DNA of 64,000 nt, taken from the NCBI RefSeq assembly GCF_013376005.1, contig NZ_JABMJK010000001.1, positions 310,001 to 374,000 of the forward strand, in the 5' to 3' direction. Both the position numbers and the translations under genes were made by a program. Under the pieces are notes generated by a model. That model was not told the origin of the DNA. It saw nothing but the letters and a program-made list of their open reading frames with translations, and did no database searches. Numbering within the stretch: the stretch's first letter is position 1; every line of letters starts with the position of its first letter. Origin of the DNA: Duganella sp. SG902 (GTDB lineage Bacteria > Pseudomonadota > Gammaproteobacteria > Burkholderiales > Burkholderiaceae_D). This document shows positions 16,691-24,748 of this stretch, one piece after another.

Positions 16691-19546
16691 CTAGAAGCTC
16701 GCTTTCAGGGCCACGCTATATCGACGGTCGTTGAGTTGCCACAACAAACCGCCCGAGGGGCGCGTGACGTACGTATGGTACATAGAGTTTTTCAGATTAA
16801 CGGCGTCCGCTGACAACGTGAAGACCTTGTTAATCTGATAGCTCACCGAGGCATCGAGCGACGAATAGGGTGCCGCATACTGGTTTGCACCGAACACACC
16901 ACTACCATTGATTTGGTCAAGGTAAGCGGAACGCCAGTTGTACGCGATACGGGCCTGGATCGGGCCCTGTTCATAGAGCGCGATCAGGTTGTAGCTGTTC
17001 TTGGACAGCTTCGGCAAGGGGACAAGGGACCCAGGACTGAGCTCAACTTTTGAGTCGACATAGGTATAGTTGGCCTGCACGCCAAAGCCTTTGAACGGGT
17101 CGGGAAGGAAATCAAAGAATTGCGTGAAGCCAGCCTCAATGCCTTTTACCGTTCCCTCACCCAGATTAATGCTGGTGCCGATATCGTACACGACGCCACC
17201 GAAGTTCATCGCTTGGATGCCGCTGGCCTGGTAACCCTTGATATCCTTCTTGAATACACCCAGGAACGCCATATTGGCGGTGCCCCAATAATCTTCCGCC
17301 GTCAAGTCATACGAAGTCGCGGTCATGGGCTGCAAGAACGGATTACCGGAACTGCCGGTGGGGCGTCCGTTGGCGTCGTACTGCGAGGGGATGTTCGGAT
17401 TCAGCTGGACATGGGCGGCCATATCGCTAAAGTTTGGCCGCGTCATCGTCTTGCCATAGCCAAAGCGGATCTGCAACTCGTCGTTCAGGTGCAGGCGCGT
17501 GTTGAGGCTGGGGAGTACATTCGAGTAGCGATTATTGAGAACGGCCGCGTGTGACCCGGCGCTATCCTGGACATAGCCAATCGAAGTCTGATCGGTCCTG
17601 ACAAATCGAACCCCGGCGGTGCCATCGAGGGCGTAGCCGAATACGTCTGCGCCGAAGTCGCCCGTCAGGAACAGGGACCGCGTCTTTTCATGTTGCTCAT
17701 TGATGTCCCCTGGGGCAAACGACGTAGAGAAGGTATACGAATTTGGCTTCCCGGCGAATAACTGCGCGTAAGTCTGGACGGTGCGATTGAAAACGCTTGA
17801 GTTGGGATCGGCGTACTCGGGGAACACGGCGACAGGGAAACCAATGCCCGGCTTCATGAAGTTGCTGGCAGGCCCGGCGTAGGCGAGATTCGGATGCTGA
17901 GCCACCGGAATAAGCGGGCACGCTCCCCAGCTAGGGTTGGTGCCCGTATCATTACAGACGCCGGTGTTGTTCCAGTTGCCCCGCAATAGCACCTTGGTGT
18001 CGGCCAGGCGAACGCCGGCGTGCAGCTTGCTAAAGAAATGATCGCCAACGTCGTAGTCGAAATCCTGGCTGAGAGCCGACATGTGCAGCTTGTCGCGGTC
18101 GATCGCATTGGCAAGCCACTCATAATTCCAATTCTTCGGATCGCCAAAACGTGCGTACGGGTTGCTCGGGTTGGCCGGATCAACGATGGAAAACACGGGG
18201 ATCTTGCCGCGCACGTCGAAGGCCAGGTTGAGATTGGGAATATTGGCGACGCTTCTGTTTTCGTTATCGTACAGCTTGATCGAGTCGCCGTTGCGGTCGG
18301 CCTCGTAGGCGGCGCTTTCATAAGCGAAATCAGTCTTGGACTTGAGCTTGTCCGAGATGCGCCACTTAAGGTTCACGGCGGATAAGTTGGTGCGGTTGCG
18401 CACTTCCTGGTCAAACCGCGAGGAAGAGAAAATTTGCGACGCCAGGGTGCCGCTCGTGGCGCTGCCATCCGCGCCCCAAGTCCATGTGGAACCGGCCGCC
18501 GCGCGCGGGTCACTGTTCTTGTCGTCGCCGTAGATGTATTCCCCGCGACGGATAAACTTATAGTTCGAATAGAGATTTTGCGCCGTGAACAGCATGTCGT
18601 CGTTCACCTGCCATTGGTAGGCGAGCGCCACACCCTCGCGCTTTCGGCTGCCTGAGTCCTGGTACATCTCGAAGGAAGTCGGCACATAGAGTTCCGACAG
18701 AGCCCCCTTGTTTGGCATCGAATTGAAGGCCGCGACCTTGGCCGCCGAGGGGACTTGGGTCGGGTCGTTCGAGCATTTCCCAACCGTTGCGGTAAGACAG
18801 TGCTGCTGCTGTTGCAGAACCGCATCCTGGCGATAGTAGGTCTCACTTACCGTCGCATTCACCAGGATGCCCATGCGGCCGGCACCGGTGTCGAAGCGCC
18901 GGCTCAAAAGCCCCGACCCCGCCGGTGAGGACTTGCGAATCCGGTCGTAGTAATTAGACTTGAGCGTAATAACGTTGATGTCTTCCTTCGAGTCGAATGG
19001 CAGTCGCGTGCGAATGTTGACCACGCCGCCGACACCACCTTCGATCAAGTTGGAGGCCGCGTTCTTATAGACGTCAACCCCGGCCATGAGTTCAGAAGGA
19101 AGCCCTTCCAGATCCGGCGCCCGACCGCCGTTGGCGGTAAAAAAGTCGCGTCCGTCGATCAGGTTGCGGACCTGTGTGATGCCGCGGATCGTGATCGCGG
19201 GCTCGGTGCGATGGTCGTAATCCGTGCCCCCCTCACCATAGCGACGCTGGATCTGCACCCCGGCGACACGCTGCAACGACTCGACGGTATTCACGTCCGG
19301 CAGCTTGCCGATATCGGTTGCCTGGATCGAATCGACTATCTGATTCGAGTCCTGCTTGAGATCGCGCGCCGACTTCAACGCTGCCCGCTGCCCCGTGACG
19401 ACCACGGTGTTCGAGCTATTCGCGTCCTCGCTTGCCTTGGCGGCGGCGCCCTCTTGCGCGTGCGCGGCCAATGGCCCTGCCATTGCGAGCGCGCACGCTT
19501 TGGCCAAGACCGTTTTTTTAATCATTTTTCTATTACCGTTTCGCAT
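16691..19546 (-). CDS. TonB-dependent receptor (glycan-locus type)
   Basis: 951 residues from the chosen start. A signal peptide ends at AHA30. A TonB box region (NTVVVTG) follows, then a plug domain with DSIQATDIGKLPDVNTVESLQRVAGVQIQR, RGITQVRNLIDGRDFF and EGGVGGVVNIRTRLPFD, then a 22-strand barrel ending in Phe (ALKASF). This architecture belongs to the large receptor subgroup used by Xanthomonas, Caulobacter and Oxalobacteraceae for oligosaccharide import. A TTG at 19588 would add 14 residues, but the ATG at 19546 is preceded by AAGGGAGA and gives a proper signal peptide. The linked GH30 enzyme suggests that the imported ligand is a galactan- or glucan-derived oligosaccharide. Confidence 0.93.
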   Translation of the reverse strand: MRNGNRKMIKKTVLAKACALAMAGPLAAHAQEGAAAKASEDANSSNTVVVTGQRAALKSARDLKQDSNQIVDSIQATDIGKLPDVNTVESLQRVAGVQIQRRYGEGGTDYDHRTEPAITIRGITQVRNLIDGRDFFTANGGRAPDLEGLPSELMAGVDVYKNAASNLIEGGVGGVVNIRTRLPFDSKEDINVITLKSNYYDRIRKSSPAGSGLLSRRFDTGAGRMGILVNATVSETYYRQDAVLQQQQHCLTATVGKCSNDPTQVPSAAKVAAFNSMPNKGALSELYVPTSFEMYQDSGSRKREGVALAYQWQVNDDMLFTAQNLYSNYKFIRRGEYIYGDDKNSDPRAAAGSTWTWGADGSATSGTLASQIFSSSRFDQEVRNRTNLSAVNLKWRISDKLKSKTDFAYESAAYEADRNGDSIKLYDNENRSVANIPNLNLAFDVRGKIPVFSIVDPANPSNPYARFGDPKNWNYEWLANAIDRDKLHMSALSQDFDYDVGDHFFSKLHAGVRLADTKVLLRGNWNNTGVCNDTGTNPSWGACPLIPVAQHPNLAYAGPASNFMKPGIGFPVAVFPEYADPNSSVFNRTVQTYAQLFAGKPNSYTFSTSFAPGDINEQHEKTRSLFLTGDFGADVFGYALDGTAGVRFVRTDQTSIGYVQDSAGSHAAVLNNRYSNVLPSLNTRLHLNDELQIRFGYGKTMTRPNFSDMAAHVQLNPNIPSQYDANGRPTGSSGNPFLQPMTATSYDLTAEDYWGTANMAFLGVFKKDIKGYQASGIQAMNFGGVVYDIGTSINLGEGTVKGIEAGFTQFFDFLPDPFKGFGVQANYTYVDSKVELSPGSLVPLPKLSKNSYNLIALYEQGPIQARIAYNWRSAYLDQINGSGVFGANQYAAPYSSLDASVSYQINKVFTLSADAVNLKNSMYHTYVTRPSGGLLWQLNDRRYSVALKASF

Positions 19547-19871
19547 AGCTACGTCTCCCTTAATAGTTTTTATGAAGTAGTGCCTCAACAGGTACGAATT
19601 GTTCGATTCGGCGCCTCCGCGCCCGTCTCCTCCCGACGATTGAAATACTTGATTGCCCTAAAACCAGTTGAACTAATAATGTGCGCCAGTAAAGTCTATC
19701 AACGTCAATCATGTGACTGGTATGATGCTTTTCACACAAGCTATTGCGTTTTCGTATATCAAAGCCGCCTCAAATGGAGTCGCCCCCCCCCTCCACACAA
19801 TCTCCACACTACCGCCATAGGACCGCAAAACCCGGCAAGTAACATCGCCTTTTATTTGAAGGGGGAGGAAT
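19547..19871. other. Divergent intergenic region, TonB receptor / RND adaptor
   Basis: About 325 bp, markedly A/T-rich for this chromosome. Promoters for both divergent genes must lie here, but no site is clear enough to place with confidence. A GGGGGAGGA ribosome site precedes the adaptor gene. No small gene or repeat is visible. Confidence 0.4.
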
Positions 19872-20996
19872 ATGGATCTCAGGTACTGGCCGCTGATGAC
19901 AGCCGCGCTCATGCTGGCGGCTTGCTCGGGCCAAACGGAACAGGCGGCCACCGAGCCGCCGCCCCCTGTCGTCACCGTACTGCCGGTTGAACTCAGCCCG
20001 GTGACCCTCACCGATGAACTGCCCGGCCGCGTCACGGCTTACCGCACGGCCGACATCCGGCCGCAAGTCGGCGGCATCGTACGGCGCCGGTGGTTCGAAC
20101 AAGGCGCCGAGGTGCGCGCCGGCCAAAAGCTGTTCCAGCTGGACCCGGCGCCGCTGAAGGCGGAATTCGATGCCGCCGCCGCGTCGCTGCAGCACGCGGT
20201 GGCGACGCTGGCGCGCGCCGAGCGCCAGGCCGAGGGTCTGCAGCCGCTGATCGGCGCGGACGCCATCAGCCGCCAGACCTACGACGACGCCGTCTCCGAG
20301 CGCGACCTGGCCGCCGCCAACGTCGCGCAGGCGCGCGCCACGCTGGAGCGCAAGCGGCTCGACCTGTCCTTCGCCACCGTGCAGGCGCCGATTGCCGGGC
20401 GTATCGGCCAGGAACTGGTGTCCGAGGGCGCTCTGGTCGGCCAGTCCGACGCCAACCCGATGGCGCGCATCATGCAAATCGACAAGGTGTATGTCGACGT
20501 GCGCCAGCCGGCCTCCATGCTGGCCTCGCCGCACGCGCTGCGCACGGCCGGCAGCCGGACGGTGGTGATCCTGTCGCCCGACGGCCAGCCCTATCAGGCG
20601 GCGGCCAGGCTGCTGTTCAGCGACCTGAACGTCGACGCCGGCACCGGCGACGTCACCGTCCGCATGCTGGTCGACAACAAAGACCGCACGCTGCTGCCGG
20701 GGATGTTCGTGCGCGCCCGCATCACCCGCGCCGATCCGGACCAGGCGCTGCTGGTGCCGCAGCAGGCGGTGCAACGCCGCGCCGACGGCAACCCGACGGT
20801 CTGGACGCTGGACAAAACCGGCAAGGCCAGCCAGCGCGAAGTCGCCGTGGGCGAAGTCATCAATCACCACTACCTGGTGCGCAGCGGTCTGCGTGCCGGC
20901 GAGACGCTGGTGGTCGAGGGTCAGGAGCGCTTGCAGGAAGGATTGCATGCGAAACAGCATTTGTGGAAGCCGCCCGCGCGCTCCGCACAACGATAA
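19872..20996 (+). CDS. RND efflux periplasmic adaptor lipoprotein (AcrA/MexA type)
   Basis: 374 residues. The lipobox LAAC places the acylated Cys at position 18. The lipoyl half-motif ADIRPQVGGIVRRRWFEQGAEVRAGQKLFQLDP, a long alpha-helical hairpin (about residues 95-150), and the returning TVQAPIAGRIGQELVSEGALV are the adaptor signature. Beta-barrel and membrane-proximal domains follow. The adaptor links an inner-membrane RND pump to a TolC-like channel for export of hydrophobic compounds. The partner pump gene starts 12 bp downstream but is cut off after 50 codons, and no outer-membrane channel of this operon remains, so the adaptor is an orphan here. Confidence 0.92.
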   Translation: MDLRYWPLMTAALMLAACSGQTEQAATEPPPPVVTVLPVELSPVTLTDELPGRVTAYRTADIRPQVGGIVRRRWFEQGAEVRAGQKLFQLDPAPLKAEFDAAAASLQHAVATLARAERQAEGLQPLIGADAISRQTYDDAVSERDLAAANVAQARATLERKRLDLSFATVQAPIAGRIGQELVSEGALVGQSDANPMARIMQIDKVYVDVRQPASMLASPHALRTAGSRTVVILSPDGQPYQAAARLLFSDLNVDAGTGDVTVRMLVDNKDRTLLPGMFVRARITRADPDQALLVPQQAVQRRADGNPTVWTLDKTGKASQREVAVGEVINHHYLVRSGLRAGETLVVEGQERLQEGLHAKQHLWKPPARSAQR

Positions 20997-21008
20997 GGAC
21001 CAGAGCTC

Positions 21009-21161
21009 ATGTCGCAGTTTTTCATACGCCGCCCCGTGTTCGCGTGGGTGGTGGCGATCTTCATCACCTTGTTTGGCCTGATCGCGCTGTCCAGCCTGCC
21101 GATAGCGCGCTTCCCATCGGTGGCGCCGCCCAGCGTGTCGATCTACGCCAGCTATTGCTGA
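21009..21161 (+). pseudogene. Truncated RND pump gene (AcrB/MexB type, first 50 codons)
   Basis: Translation from the ATG at 21009 gives MSQFFIRRPVFAWVVAIFIT followed by LFGLIALSSLPIARFP and APPSVSIYASYC, then TGA. This matches the start of AcrB-type pumps (FFIxRPxFAWVxAI...LPxAxxPxxAPPxVxIxASYPGA) exactly as far as the ASY, after which homology stops. Normal pumps are about 1,040 residues, so roughly 95 percent is missing. The breakpoint is near 21155, beyond which unrelated minus-strand genes begin. Confidence 0.88.
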
Positions 21162-21243
21162 GGTTTGACAGGGCGCGAAACGACCGAAATGGCGGCGGAC
21201 TCGTCTTTATCGTCAGCCATTGCAAAAAATGTGGCCTTTTGCT

Positions 21244-21750
21244 TTAGAGCTGGAACGATCGCATCACGCCGCCGGCGTCCTCGACCCGCAAGGTGTGGGT
21301 GGACTCGTCAAGCGCGATCCTCGGTGCCGGCGTCTTGTACCAGTTAAGCCAGTTCGTCACGCTGGCCGTCGATTGCGCCCAGTCCAGCGTGCTGATGTCC
21401 TGCTTCAGCAATTCCCGTCCGGAACGCGATAGCACGATTAGTTGATACTGGTTCAGATACTTGATATTCGACAGCCCGACGATGTACTGTGAATCCGCTG
21501 AGATCCAGAGGTAGGTGATGGCGGGGACTGCCTTGTCGAACAGTTCCTTGCCCGACGTCCGATCGACAGCCCGCAAGGAGGACAGGTGCGTTGGCGTGCT
21601 CCAGTCGTGGTGATGCTCGACGGATAACGTATCCGAGGTCTTCTTCAGGTCCAGTATCCCGCGATACGCCGCGCGGTCCGCCAAGGCGGGAGGGGCGAGC
21701 AACACGAAGAACGTGGCGGCCAACCAGGTCGAAATTAATGTCCTCATCAT
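21244..21750 (-). CDS. Secreted protein of unknown function
   Basis: 168 residues with a clear signal peptide (MMRTLISTWLAATFFVLLAPPALA, cleavage near residue 24). The mature part is a mixture of short beta strands and has no recognised motif; segments such as YLWISADSQYIVGLSNIKYLNQYQLIVLS suggest a small beta-rich periplasmic domain. It lies 50 bp behind the HExxH protein on the same strand, so the two may be co-transcribed. A periplasmic immunity or partner role is conceivable but only an inference. Confidence 0.65.
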   Translation of the reverse strand: MMRTLISTWLAATFFVLLAPPALADRAAYRGILDLKKTSDTLSVEHHHDWSTPTHLSSLRAVDRTSGKELFDKAVPAITYLWISADSQYIVGLSNIKYLNQYQLIVLSRSGRELLKQDISTLDWAQSTASVTNWLNWYKTPAPRIALDESTHTLRVEDAGGVMRSFQL

Positions 21751-21800
21751 TTCACCTTTTAAGTTTTAGAACATCGGTAAATGGTGCGCGGGCATGGCGA

Positions 21801-22238
21801 TCAACTCGTGTGTTCGGTCGAATTGGTCAGGGTGACGGTACCATTTTCGCTGGTGTAGGCATCACGCGTTGGCTCGCCTAGCTGGTTGGCGATGACCGTT
21901 TCTTTCTGCGTTGCGTACGCCTCGCTCTCGGCGGAAGTAGCGGTAAGGTTCGGATCCATGGAGTGAGCGATTTCATGCGCCAATCCAAGCGCTGCGGACT
22001 GCACGCCGACCACGCCATTGTTGGATACCGCCAAGCCGGAATTTGGGTCCCACGATACGCCTGGCATGCCATAACTGTCGTTACCATTGTGAACGATGTT
22101 GATCGTCAGTCCGACGCTGGCGTTCAGGGCGCTGAGAGCCTCTGGACTCTGCGAAAGATAATTCAAAGCCAGGTTAAATTTTGCGATATCGTCCGCTGTG
22201 GCGCCTTGCAAGTTGAAGTCGGCAGAGGTCAGTGGCAT
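21801..22238 (-). CDS. Small HExxH zinc-metallopeptidase-like protein (M91/effector-like)
   Basis: 145 residues without signal peptide or membrane segment. The centre carries GLAHEIAHSMDPN, a zincin HExxH motif, followed 15-20 residues later by ESEAYATQKE, whose Glu could be the third zinc ligand. The tail reads IANQLGEPTRDAYTSENGTVTL. That spacing and the GEPTR segment recall the M91 (NleD-like) peptidase domains found in type III effectors and at the C-termini of polymorphic toxins. No secretion system is encoded in the window. The adjoining gene encodes an exported protein, which fits an effector and partner pair, but that is unproven. Confidence 0.6.
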   Translation of the reverse strand: MPLTSADFNLQGATADDIAKFNLALNYLSQSPEALSALNASVGLTINIVHNGNDSYGMPGVSWDPNSGLAVSNNGVVGVQSAALGLAHEIAHSMDPNLTATSAESEAYATQKETVIANQLGEPTRDAYTSENGTVTLTNSTEHTS

Positions 22239-22443
22239 GGTAATCCTTCATCGGAAGTAGGCTGGGGAATGGATTTCTCATCCTACATGCCAAAGAAATA
22301 ATGCATATTTCGAAATATTGCAAACTTGGATCTTTTTTGTAACGGAGCATGTCTCGGTGTCGCCGCGCGCGCCAACTCAGGGGCATTCATTTTGAAACGT
22401 CTTCTTAGAGAGGCTTAGCAGGCTGCTGAAATATCCCTCGGAT

Positions 22444-22670
22444 TCAGCGGCCCTTAGCTCTTGATGCCGTCACCATGGCATTGGCGATGAGGCCGTGCCG
22501 GTTATCGCTCAGGGTGTGGCTCATGTAGCGCAGCTCACTGGCCGTATTACCTTTGGCGAGACTCGGGATCTGTCCTGGACTGGTGCGTGTCGTTGCCGCG
22601 CAGCTCGCCTTTGAAGCTGCCGCCATCACCATGGTCTTGGTCGTCGTTATCTTTACGCACAAGGGGGAGT
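22444..22670 (-). pseudogene. IS5-family transposase remnant (C-terminal part, frameshifted)
   Basis: On the minus strand one frame reads DDQDHGDGGSFKGELRGNDT then HQSRTDPESR and the next continues AKGNTASELRYMSHTLSDNR then HGLIANAMVT. Both pieces belong to the conserved block of IS5-type transposases (FxGxxRxNxTHxSxTDPxARLxRKG...LxYMGHxLxENRxGLIVDAxVT). A one-base shift after TDPESR separates them, and the catalytic region after GLIANA is lost. The element is a decayed fragment with no complete ends identified. Confidence 0.8.
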
Positions 22671-22822
22671 TTTTTGAAGGAGGTCATGAAGCGAGCATAG
22701 AACTCGCACGGCAAACGATCAACGGCAAATAGGCCGTCTCACACGCGGTCTACCACGTTTTTCGTGTGGTTTACACTGCGTTTGAGACAGCTCAATTGAA
22801 CGTAAGTCTTTGAATTTATGGG

Positions 22823-22839
22823 GGCGAGGATCGGAGTCG
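22823..22839 (-). repeat. 17-bp duplicate of the tRNA-Cys 3' end (candidate att site)
   Basis: GGCGAGGATCGGAGTCG here is identical to 30715-30731 inside the tRNA-Cys gene, in the same orientation. Nine surrounding bases out of 13 also agree. It covers the acceptor strand and T-arm stem of the tRNA's 3' end, the part usually duplicated by tRNA-targeting integrases. The two copies bracket the metal-efflux genes, 7.9 kb apart. Confidence 0.6.
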
Positions 22840-22841
22840 CA

Positions 22842-22872
22842 TTGACCTTCCTCCTATGGTAAGCTCTAAACT
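22842..22872 (+). promoter_or_regulatory. MerR/CueR-type promoter of the copper efflux operon
   Basis: TTGACC (22842-22847) and TAAACT (22867-22872) separated by 19 bases, the long spacing recognised by MerR-family activators. The spacer holds an imperfect dyad whose left half GACCTTCC is the CueR/copper-type half-site and whose right half is GGTAAGCTC. It stands 62 bp before the first gene of the Cus operon. Confidence 0.6.
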
Positions 22873-22934
22873 GCTGACAACAATGGCTGGTCATCCTCCA
22901 TTGAGATGAGTAAAGATACAATTAACACCGATTA

Positions 22935-23342
22935 ATGAAAATCTCCCGTCCCTCACGCGTTCTGACGGCAATCGTCGCGATCATCAGCCTACTGTATATG
23001 CAGTTCGCTGTGGCGTCCTACGTTTGCCCAGGCCAGCAGATGGGAGGTTCCAGCGTTACCAAGGCTGCGGGCACGATGGCTGTCGACATGCCTAACTGTC
23101 AGGGCATGGATGCGACGCAACCTGGGCTTTGCCACCTGTATGGACACGATGTCGCCTCCAAACAGTCGCTCGACAAGACGCCGATGCCCGACGTGCCGCC
23201 TTTTGTGCAGGCCGAACTGCTTTTGAGCTTGCAACTTACTGATGCCGTCATCGTTCATGTAAATTCTCATCAGGTACCCGTGGCTCTATCCCGCGCCACC
23301 GCTCCCCCCATAGCAATACGCCACTGCTGTTTCCGCATTTAA
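22935..23342 (+). CDS. Small exported protein at the head of the Cu/Ag efflux operon
   Basis: 135 residues. An N-terminal hydrophobic segment (LTAIVAIISLLYMQFAVA) is a probable signal peptide. The mature part has Cys and Met/His residues (YVCPGQQMGG, DMPNCQGMD, LCHLYGHD and the terminal HCCFRI) that could bind soft metals. Proteins of this size and pattern often precede HME-type RND efflux genes in betaproteobacteria, but no precise family is recognised. It starts 75 bp before the TolC-like gene and follows the MerR-type promoter, so copper induction is likely. Confidence 0.7.
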   Translation: MKISRPSRVLTAIVAIISLLYMQFAVASYVCPGQQMGGSSVTKAAGTMAVDMPNCQGMDATQPGLCHLYGHDVASKQSLDKTPMPDVPPFVQAELLLSLQLTDAVIVHVNSHQVPVALSRATAPPIAIRHCCFRI

Positions 23343-23416
23343 TACTCCACATCGCTTAGTCCGTCACCGCCCGCCGCTTGCGCGCGCGGTGTTGTCTATC
23401 GCATCCTGGAGATATC

Positions 23417-24748
23417 ATGCTATTCCCGCTTTGCGCGCGTTTCGGCGCGCGAATTTCCGGCCATCGGCTCATACCGAAGGCCATGCTTACCCTATCGCTG
23501 CTTGTGACGGTTCATGACGCATTAGCGGCGCCCCAGCCCCTGACTCTCGGCGAAGCCCAGCAACGGGCGGTCGCCCGCTCTCGCCAATTGGCAGCGCAAA
23601 ATCAGGCCATCGGCGCCGCGAATGAGATGGCGATCGTCGCCGGCCAACGGCCCGATCCGGTGCTGAAGGTCGGCGTTGACAATCTGCCTGTGAGCGGTCC
23701 TGACCGCCTCAGCCTCGGCAACGACTTCATGACCATGCGCCGCATCGGCGTCTCGCAGGAACTGACCCGCGCCGACAAACTGCATTGGCGTTCAGCCCGC
23801 TATCAGATCGAAGGCGATAAAGCGCTGGCACAAAAGGACGTGACGCTGGCAACGATTCAGCGCGACACCGCCATCGCCTGGCTGGAGGTGTTTTACACGG
23901 AACAGATGGCCGGTGCGGTCTCCGCCCAGGCGAGCGTGTCGCGCCAGGAAATCGAGGCCGCCGAAACCGCCTACCGGGGCGGGCGCGGGAACTCGGCCGA
24001 TATCCTCGCGGCCCGCGCCGCCCTGCTCGCCCTTGATGACCGCGCCAGCGAGATCACGCGCCGCCAGCGTGCCGCCCGTACCATGCTGGCGCGATGGACT
24101 GGTGAAGAAACACCGGTCGCCGGCGAGCCGGATCTCGATCGCATACGCCTGGATCCAGCATCGCTCGATACCGCTCTGGCCCATCATCCCGAGATCGCGG
24201 TCTTGAACAAGCAGGAAAATATCGCGCAAGCCGATGCCAATCTGGCACGAGCGAATCAGCGCGCAGACTGGAGCGTCGAAGTCGCGTTCCAGCAGCGTGG
24301 CTCCGCCTACTCGAACATGGTGTCGGTGGGTATTTCGGTACCGCTGCAATGGGACCGGAAGAACCGCCAGGATCGTGAACTTGCCGCCAAGCTCGCCTTG
24401 GTCGAGCAGACAAAAGCCGAGCGCGATGAAATGCTGCGCGAGCATGTTGCAGAGACCCGCAGCCTGATCATCGCCTGGCAGAGTGGCCGGGAGCGGCTGG
24501 CCCGATATACCCGCGAGTCATTGCCGCTGGCCGCCGAGCGCAGTCAGGCAGTGTTGGCAGCCTATCGCGGCGGAAAAGCGACCTTGGCAGAAGTGCTGGC
24601 CACGCGGCGCGGCGAAGTTGATGTCCGCCTCCAGTCGCTCGAGGTGGCGCTGGAGACAGCACGCCTGTGGGCACAGCTGAATTTTCTCTTTCCCGAAGGC
24701 GGCGCTATCGAGCACTCCGCCGCCAACAGCCATCAGGAAGCCAAATGA
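23417..24748 (+). CDS. cusC: TolC-family outer-membrane channel of the Cus system
   Basis: 443 residues from the ATG at 23417, which has CTGGAGA ahead of it; the codon at 23378 is rejected. A signal peptide ends near DALAAP. Two TolC repeats of long helices are visible (LTLGEAQQRAVARSRQLAAQNQ... and LDTALAHHPEIAVLNKQENIAQADANLARANQRADWSVEVAFQQRG). The family is closest to CzcC/CusC-type channels. It carries metal ions across the outer membrane from the RND pump. Its stop overlaps the adaptor start by 4 bp (ATGA). Confidence 0.88.
   Translation: MLFPLCARFGARISGHRLIPKAMLTLSLLVTVHDALAAPQPLTLGEAQQRAVARSRQLAAQNQAIGAANEMAIVAGQRPDPVLKVGVDNLPVSGPDRLSLGNDFMTMRRIGVSQELTRADKLHWRSARYQIEGDKALAQKDVTLATIQRDTAIAWLEVFYTEQMAGAVSAQASVSRQEIEAAETAYRGGRGNSADILAARAALLALDDRASEITRRQRAARTMLARWTGEETPVAGEPDLDRIRLDPASLDTALAHHPEIAVLNKQENIAQADANLARANQRADWSVEVAFQQRGSAYSNMVSVGISVPLQWDRKNRQDRELAAKLALVEQTKAERDEMLREHVAETRSLIIAWQSGRERLARYTRESLPLAAERSQAVLAAYRGGKATLAEVLATRRGEVDVRLQSLEVALETARLWAQLNFLFPEGGAIEHSAANSHQEAK

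Noticed and set aside
19547..19588. TTG start for the TonB receptor.
   Set aside because: It would put 14 extra residues before the signal peptide; the ATG at 19546 has a strong ribosome site.
22740..22790. Imperfect CACG...CGTG hairpin near 22,755.
   Set aside because: The stem is only about four to five pairs with a weak context, so it is not reported as a terminator or operator.
22739..22921. Minus-strand open frame of 60 codons between the IS remnant and the copper operon.
   Set aside because: It covers the MerR-type promoter and the tRNA-like fragment, lacks a ribosome site and has no recognisable features.
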